Under the pieces are notes generated by a model that saw nothing but the letters and a program-made list of their open reading frames with translations, had not been told where the DNA came from and did no database searches. The position numbers and the translations under genes were made by a program. This document shows positions 61,801 through 64,000 of a stretch of 64,000 nt of DNA, in pieces. Positions within the stretch are counted from its first letter, which is position 1; the number at the start of each line of letters is the position of its first letter. The stretch is from positions 82,090 to 146,089 of the forward strand of contig CALFBI010000004.1 in assembly GCA_937951675.1 (NCBI GenBank), in the 5' to 3' direction. Origin of the DNA: an uncultured Verrucomicrobiales bacterium. GTDB lineage: Bacteria; Verrucomicrobiota; Verrucomicrobiia; Verrucomicrobiales; Akkermansiaceae.

Positions 61801-62398
61801 AAACCTGCCGCTGTGGCTCTAAACCATGATCGTGCACCTCGACATACGTGTTTTCCCGACCAAAAATATCCCTTATCTCGATCAAGGTCTGCTTGGCCTC
61901 CTCTTCCTTTCCTGCGAGAAGCCACTCATTGACAGGCCCGCTAATACAGCCTGTGAGACAAATGAGTCCTTTGGCATATTTACGAAGAACCTCCCGGTCC
62001 ACGCGAGGTTTCCCATAATAAAGACCTTCTAAATGGCCCAGTGAAGTCAGCTTCGTAAGATTTTGATATCCCTCATTTGTTTCAGCAAGAAGCGTCATAT
62101 GAGTCGCTCGCTTCCTCCCAGGAATCTCCTTCTTATCATCAAGCTGATTCGGAGCGAGATAGATCTCACAGCCTAAAATAGGCTTCACTCCTGCCGCCTT
62201 CGCTTTTTGATAAAACTCGATCGCTCCATATAAGTTCCCATGATCCGTCATCGCGACCGCTGGCATCCCCAGCTCAACCACTCGCTCCATAAGAGGTTTA
62301 ATCTTAATCGCTCCGTCCAGGATCGAATACTCTGTATGCAAATGAAGGTGGACAAAGGATTCTGGCATGAGTGACAGATTATTGACAGGGTTGCTCAT
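58889..62398 (-). CDS. dnaE: DNA polymerase III alpha subunit
   Basis: This is the replicative polymerase catalytic subunit, about 1169 residues from the ATG at 62398. The PHP domain has FVHLHLHTEYSILDGA. The palm carries PDVDIDFCQSRR with two catalytic aspartates and LLKMDFLGLKNL with the third. The OB domain near the C-terminus has FSFAGMIQSIEHKTTRQGK. An ATG at 62368 gives an N-terminus like E. coli DnaE (MSEPRFVHL), and one at 62458 adds 20 residues, so the exact start is open. It is divergent from glnB. Confidence 0.93.
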   Translation of the reverse strand: MSNPVNNLSLMPESFVHLHLHTEYSILDGAIKIKPLMERVVELGMPAVAMTDHGNLYGAIEFYQKAKAAGVKPILGCEIYLAPNQLDDKKEIPGRKRATHMTLLAETNEGYQNLTKLTSLGHLEGLYYGKPRVDREVLRKYAKGLICLTGCISGPVNEWLLAGKEEEAKQTLIEIRDIFGRENTYVEVHDHGLEPQRQVFPKLLELAEEVGLKAVAANDAHFLTREDHEAHDVMICIGTGRLILDENRMRYSPEVYVKSAEEMRTVFADYPELCDRTLEIAERCNVTMVLDPTSSEKYPQFGTPDGSPREAYFEKVCFDGLAERYGADKAANNSELRDRLVYEINTINELGFASYFLITADFINWAREQEIPVGPGRGSAAGSLVAYTMGITDICPMRFGLLFERFLNPERVSPPDVDIDFCQSRRAEVIEYVRQKYGERCVSHIITYGTMGAKSVLRDVARVMGVSYGDADRLAKMIEAKPGVKLQSEWDEKAELREMVESSSTFQELWGHACRLEGLVRNVGVHAAGIVIGDRELDEHVPLTRASEGEVVTQADMGAITDIGLLKMDFLGLKNLTVIQEAENHIRVHNPGFSIRDIPLDDQATFDLLQKGETMGVFQLESGGMTETCRRYGIDRIEDIIDLLALYRPGAMDYIDPMIEVKMGRRQPTYEHPLLEEICGNTYGVMIYQEQVQNAAKMLAGYTLGGADILRRAMGKKKKEEMDKQREIFVEGCAEHNQIEAPLANKIFDKIAGFAGYGFNKSHSACYGHISYWTAYLKANFPVEFMAGLLSNEINNTDKIGVFVSECHRMGIEILPPDLNLSQLRFAPEPSANKGRAIRYGLAAVKNVGEGAMMMAIEERQAKGDFTSLEDLTNRLDSKAVNKRILENLAKAGALDWTQETRAGMFERLATVLASASSAQRDRAAGQVALFDTMDYTDAQAGVEVSRDREPVEEWSKAERLEHEKELLGFYVTGHPLDQFRGLIDTDRFEKIGLLEDLDISNGKKRFSFAGMIQSIEHKTTRQGKPFGVLVIEDFTGNAEVVSWSESYSPAREEGFLEVGKVIRMRAAVKVDDRTGQRRLTGYELKELSPKKTTKASQAIVNLSLWVGRHTEEDLVKIGEIIKDSPGKSLVVIHFQNGIGKRASMQLGDEFRVQRSFELEAALRPWSDQ

Positions 62399-62540
62399 AC
62401 TGCAATGCGAAAGCATCTCTCGTTCATTTCTTTTCAGGAGAAGTTCCCCCAAGTTCATCTTTTTTCAAAATTCCCTGGATTTCACCCCCAAAAATCGCGC
62501 ATAGTATCGTTAATCAATACGCATGAAGCGATGTCCCTAA

Positions 62541-62939
<399 letters not shown>

Positions 62940-62961
62940 ACGACCTTCCTTTCCTTTTTTA

Positions 62962-62998
62962 AACCGGCTTTGACTCCTTTCGGAGCAAGCCGGCTTTT
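62962..62998 (+). terminator. intrinsic terminator after glnB
   Basis: CCGGCTT and AAGCCGG form the stem, with an inner CTCC/GGAG pairing, followed by CTTTTT. It lies about 25 bases beyond the glnB stop and is the strongest terminator in the window. Confidence 0.85.
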
Positions 62999-63035
62999 TC
63001 TTGCTCTTTTTTCATCAAAGGGGAAGATTAAAGCC

Positions 63036-63458
63036 ATGTTTTTTAGTGAGCCGATTCATCTCTACTTTAGCAACCCTGCGAAAGACCCCTTGGGAAGAAA
63101 ATCGGTCTCGGGCCAAATGAGCTTTCTTGCAGATTCCAGCCTCCTGCAATGGAGAATCAATGGAAATGTCTTTGTCGGTGATACTCATGAGCTCCAAGAA
63201 ATTGAAATCTCCTATGCCACGATTGCCGAAATCCAGCTTGAAAAACATTGGTTAAAAGCAACTCAGCTCACGATCCGTCTTTCGCAACCAGACTTGATCT
63301 CCGAAATCCCAGGAGCCGAAGTGGGAAAACTCACTCTTTTCATCGATAAGCAATCCAAAAAAGAAGTCAAAAAACTCGCTGAGCATATCGACTTCAAAAA
63401 ATCCATCCTCATTTTGGAAAAAACGGAGGAACGTATTCAGGATTTAAAAAAATCCTAG
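63036..63458 (+). CDS. hypothetical cytoplasmic protein
   Basis: From the ATG at 63036 the product is 140 residues without signal or membrane segments. Alternating hydrophobic strands (SLLQWRINGNVFVG, EIEISYATIAEIQLEKHWLKATQLTIRLS) and a C-terminal charged helix (KQSKKEVKKLAEHIDFKK) would suit a small PH-like barrel, but I recognise no family. A longer reading from 62970 would start inside the glnB terminator. Its last four bases overlap the convergent PEP-CTERM gene. Confidence 0.6.
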   Translation: MFFSEPIHLYFSNPAKDPLGRKSVSGQMSFLADSSLLQWRINGNVFVGDTHELQEIEISYATIAEIQLEKHWLKATQLTIRLSQPDLISEIPGAEVGKLTLFIDKQSKKEVKKLAEHIDFKKSILILEKTEERIQDLKKS

Positions 63459-64000
63459 GCTCGTTGACGGCGTAATACAGTGAGCATTACAAAGGTCAGC
63501 AGTAAGCTCAGACTACCTGGCTCAGGCACTTGCTCCGCAAAACGGATTGACTCTGTATTACTGGAAATAAAAGCGTAATCAGTGCGTGGTTCACTCCCCT
63601 CCCCTGGCACACGAACCTTCAGAAAAGCGATGTTATCTAAAACGGCGGTATCCGTGGAATCCAAATTATCAGTCGTGCCAGCAATCACAAAGTCAGAAAG
63701 CTCTGCCGCCAGGCCGTAAACATTACGGTTATCAAAATTAGAAACTGGTAAAGACGGGTCGTTAAAATCTGTGCGAGCCAAGTTTTGAACCCCCAACTGA
63801 TTCCAGTCACTGCTCGTAAAAGTAGCCGTGGCTAAAACCGTCCCGCTTAAATCCGTCAAATCCCAGAGATCACCACTCTGATTCTGTGCAATATCGACCG
63901 CTAAAAAGTCAGGAACGCCATCGTTTACTTTTGAATTATCCAAGAAAATCCTCGTGAAAGACCAATTTGACACAGGATCTGAAGTCCTCAAATTAACTCC
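63455..64000 (-). CDS. PEP-CTERM protein, partial (5' end outside the window)
   Basis: The reading frame remains open to the right edge; a TTG near 63991 is not a convincing start. The visible part, about 180 residues, is an extracellular-type domain rich in D, S, T and N with FTRIFLDNSKVNDGVPDFLAVDIAQ and LAAELSDFVIAGTTDNLDSTDT. The C-terminus is VPEPGSLSLLLTFVMLTVLRRQRA, a complete PEP-CTERM signal. It is a second likely exosortase substrate in the window. Its stop overlaps the neighbouring gene by four bases. Confidence 0.8.
   Translation of the reverse strand, partial: GVNLRTSDPVSNWSFTRIFLDNSKVNDGVPDFLAVDIAQNQSGDLWDLTDLSGTVLATATFTSSDWNQLGVQNLARTDFNDPSLPVSNFDNRNVYGLAAELSDFVIAGTTDNLDSTDTAVLDNIAFLKVRVPGEGSEPRTDYAFISSNTESIRFAEQVPEPGSLSLLLTFVMLTVLRRQRA

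Noticed and set aside
62970..63035. Earlier start for the hypothetical gene after glnB
   Set aside because: It begins within the glnB terminator hairpin; the ATG at 63036 is better placed.
63989..63991. TTG as the start of the right-edge PEP-CTERM gene
   Set aside because: The frame stays open to base 64000 and no signal peptide follows the TTG, so the gene is treated as truncated by the window.

Overview
The window looks like chromosomal DNA of a Gram-negative bacterium, most likely a member of the Verrucomicrobiota or a related PVC lineage. The evidence is LPS genes (lpxD, waaA), two OmpH/Skp chaperones in tandem, PEP-CTERM proteins with an exosortase and EpsI partner, frequent GTG/TTG starts and weak Shine-Dalgarno sites. 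This placement is an inference from gene content. No rRNA, tRNA, CRISPR array, insertion sequence or phage gene was recognised, and no gene-free stretch exceeds about 280 bases.

Left part (1-20.5 kb): the start of a LemA-like gene, lpxD and two skp-like genes read leftward, then panC and nadB (pantothenate and NAD synthesis) and a secreted barrel-like protein read rightward. A small secreted peptide ORF and a PEP-CTERM protein follow. Bases 6949-13936 hold a compact leftward run of eight genes: three unknown envelope-type genes, an AsmA-like protein, rsmD, waaA, an alpha/beta hydrolase and a PhyH-like oxygenase. After a HAD phosphatase, a DUF4126 protein and two unknown exported or anchored proteins come the housekeeping genes ssb, rpsF, pth, rplY and prs, with terminators after ssb and rplY.

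Central part (20.6-57.7 kb): about 34 leftward genes form one very long polysaccharide/exosortase locus. In transcription order it begins with nucleotide-sugar genes: UDP-xylose synthase, a cytidylyltransferase/GHMP-kinase fusion, GDP-mannose 3,5-epimerase and a WecG-type transferase. Sulfate activation (cysC, cysD, cysN) and a CDP-3,6-dideoxyhexose pathway (rfbF, rfbG, rfbH, a 5-epimerase and a reductase) come next. Then come a uronate epimerase, acetyltransferase, Wzx flippase, glycosyltransferases, a CapA-like protein, a glutaminase-less asparagine-synthase homologue, an acyltransferase, a methyltransferase, a Wzy-like polymerase, pyruvyl transferase and WecB. The distal end carries exosortase, EpsI, a GT-C-like protein, GtrB/GtrA, an FAD oxidoreductase, a second Wzy/ligase and the initiating phosphoglycosyl transferase. 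Many neighbours overlap by four bases.

The locus is preceded by a GbsR/MarR-type regulator and a NusG paralogue resembling RfaH. Between that paralogue and the first sugar gene lies an 11-base exact match to the ops element (GGCGGTAGYNT), the site at which RfaH loads onto RNA polymerase in Enterobacteria. I read this as a self-contained antitermination system for a roughly 37-kb operon, and it is the most interesting signal in the window.

Right part (58.4-64 kb): dnaE reads leftward, and glnB (PII) reads rightward from a good sigma-54 promoter match. A hypothetical protein and a second, partial PEP-CTERM gene end the window.
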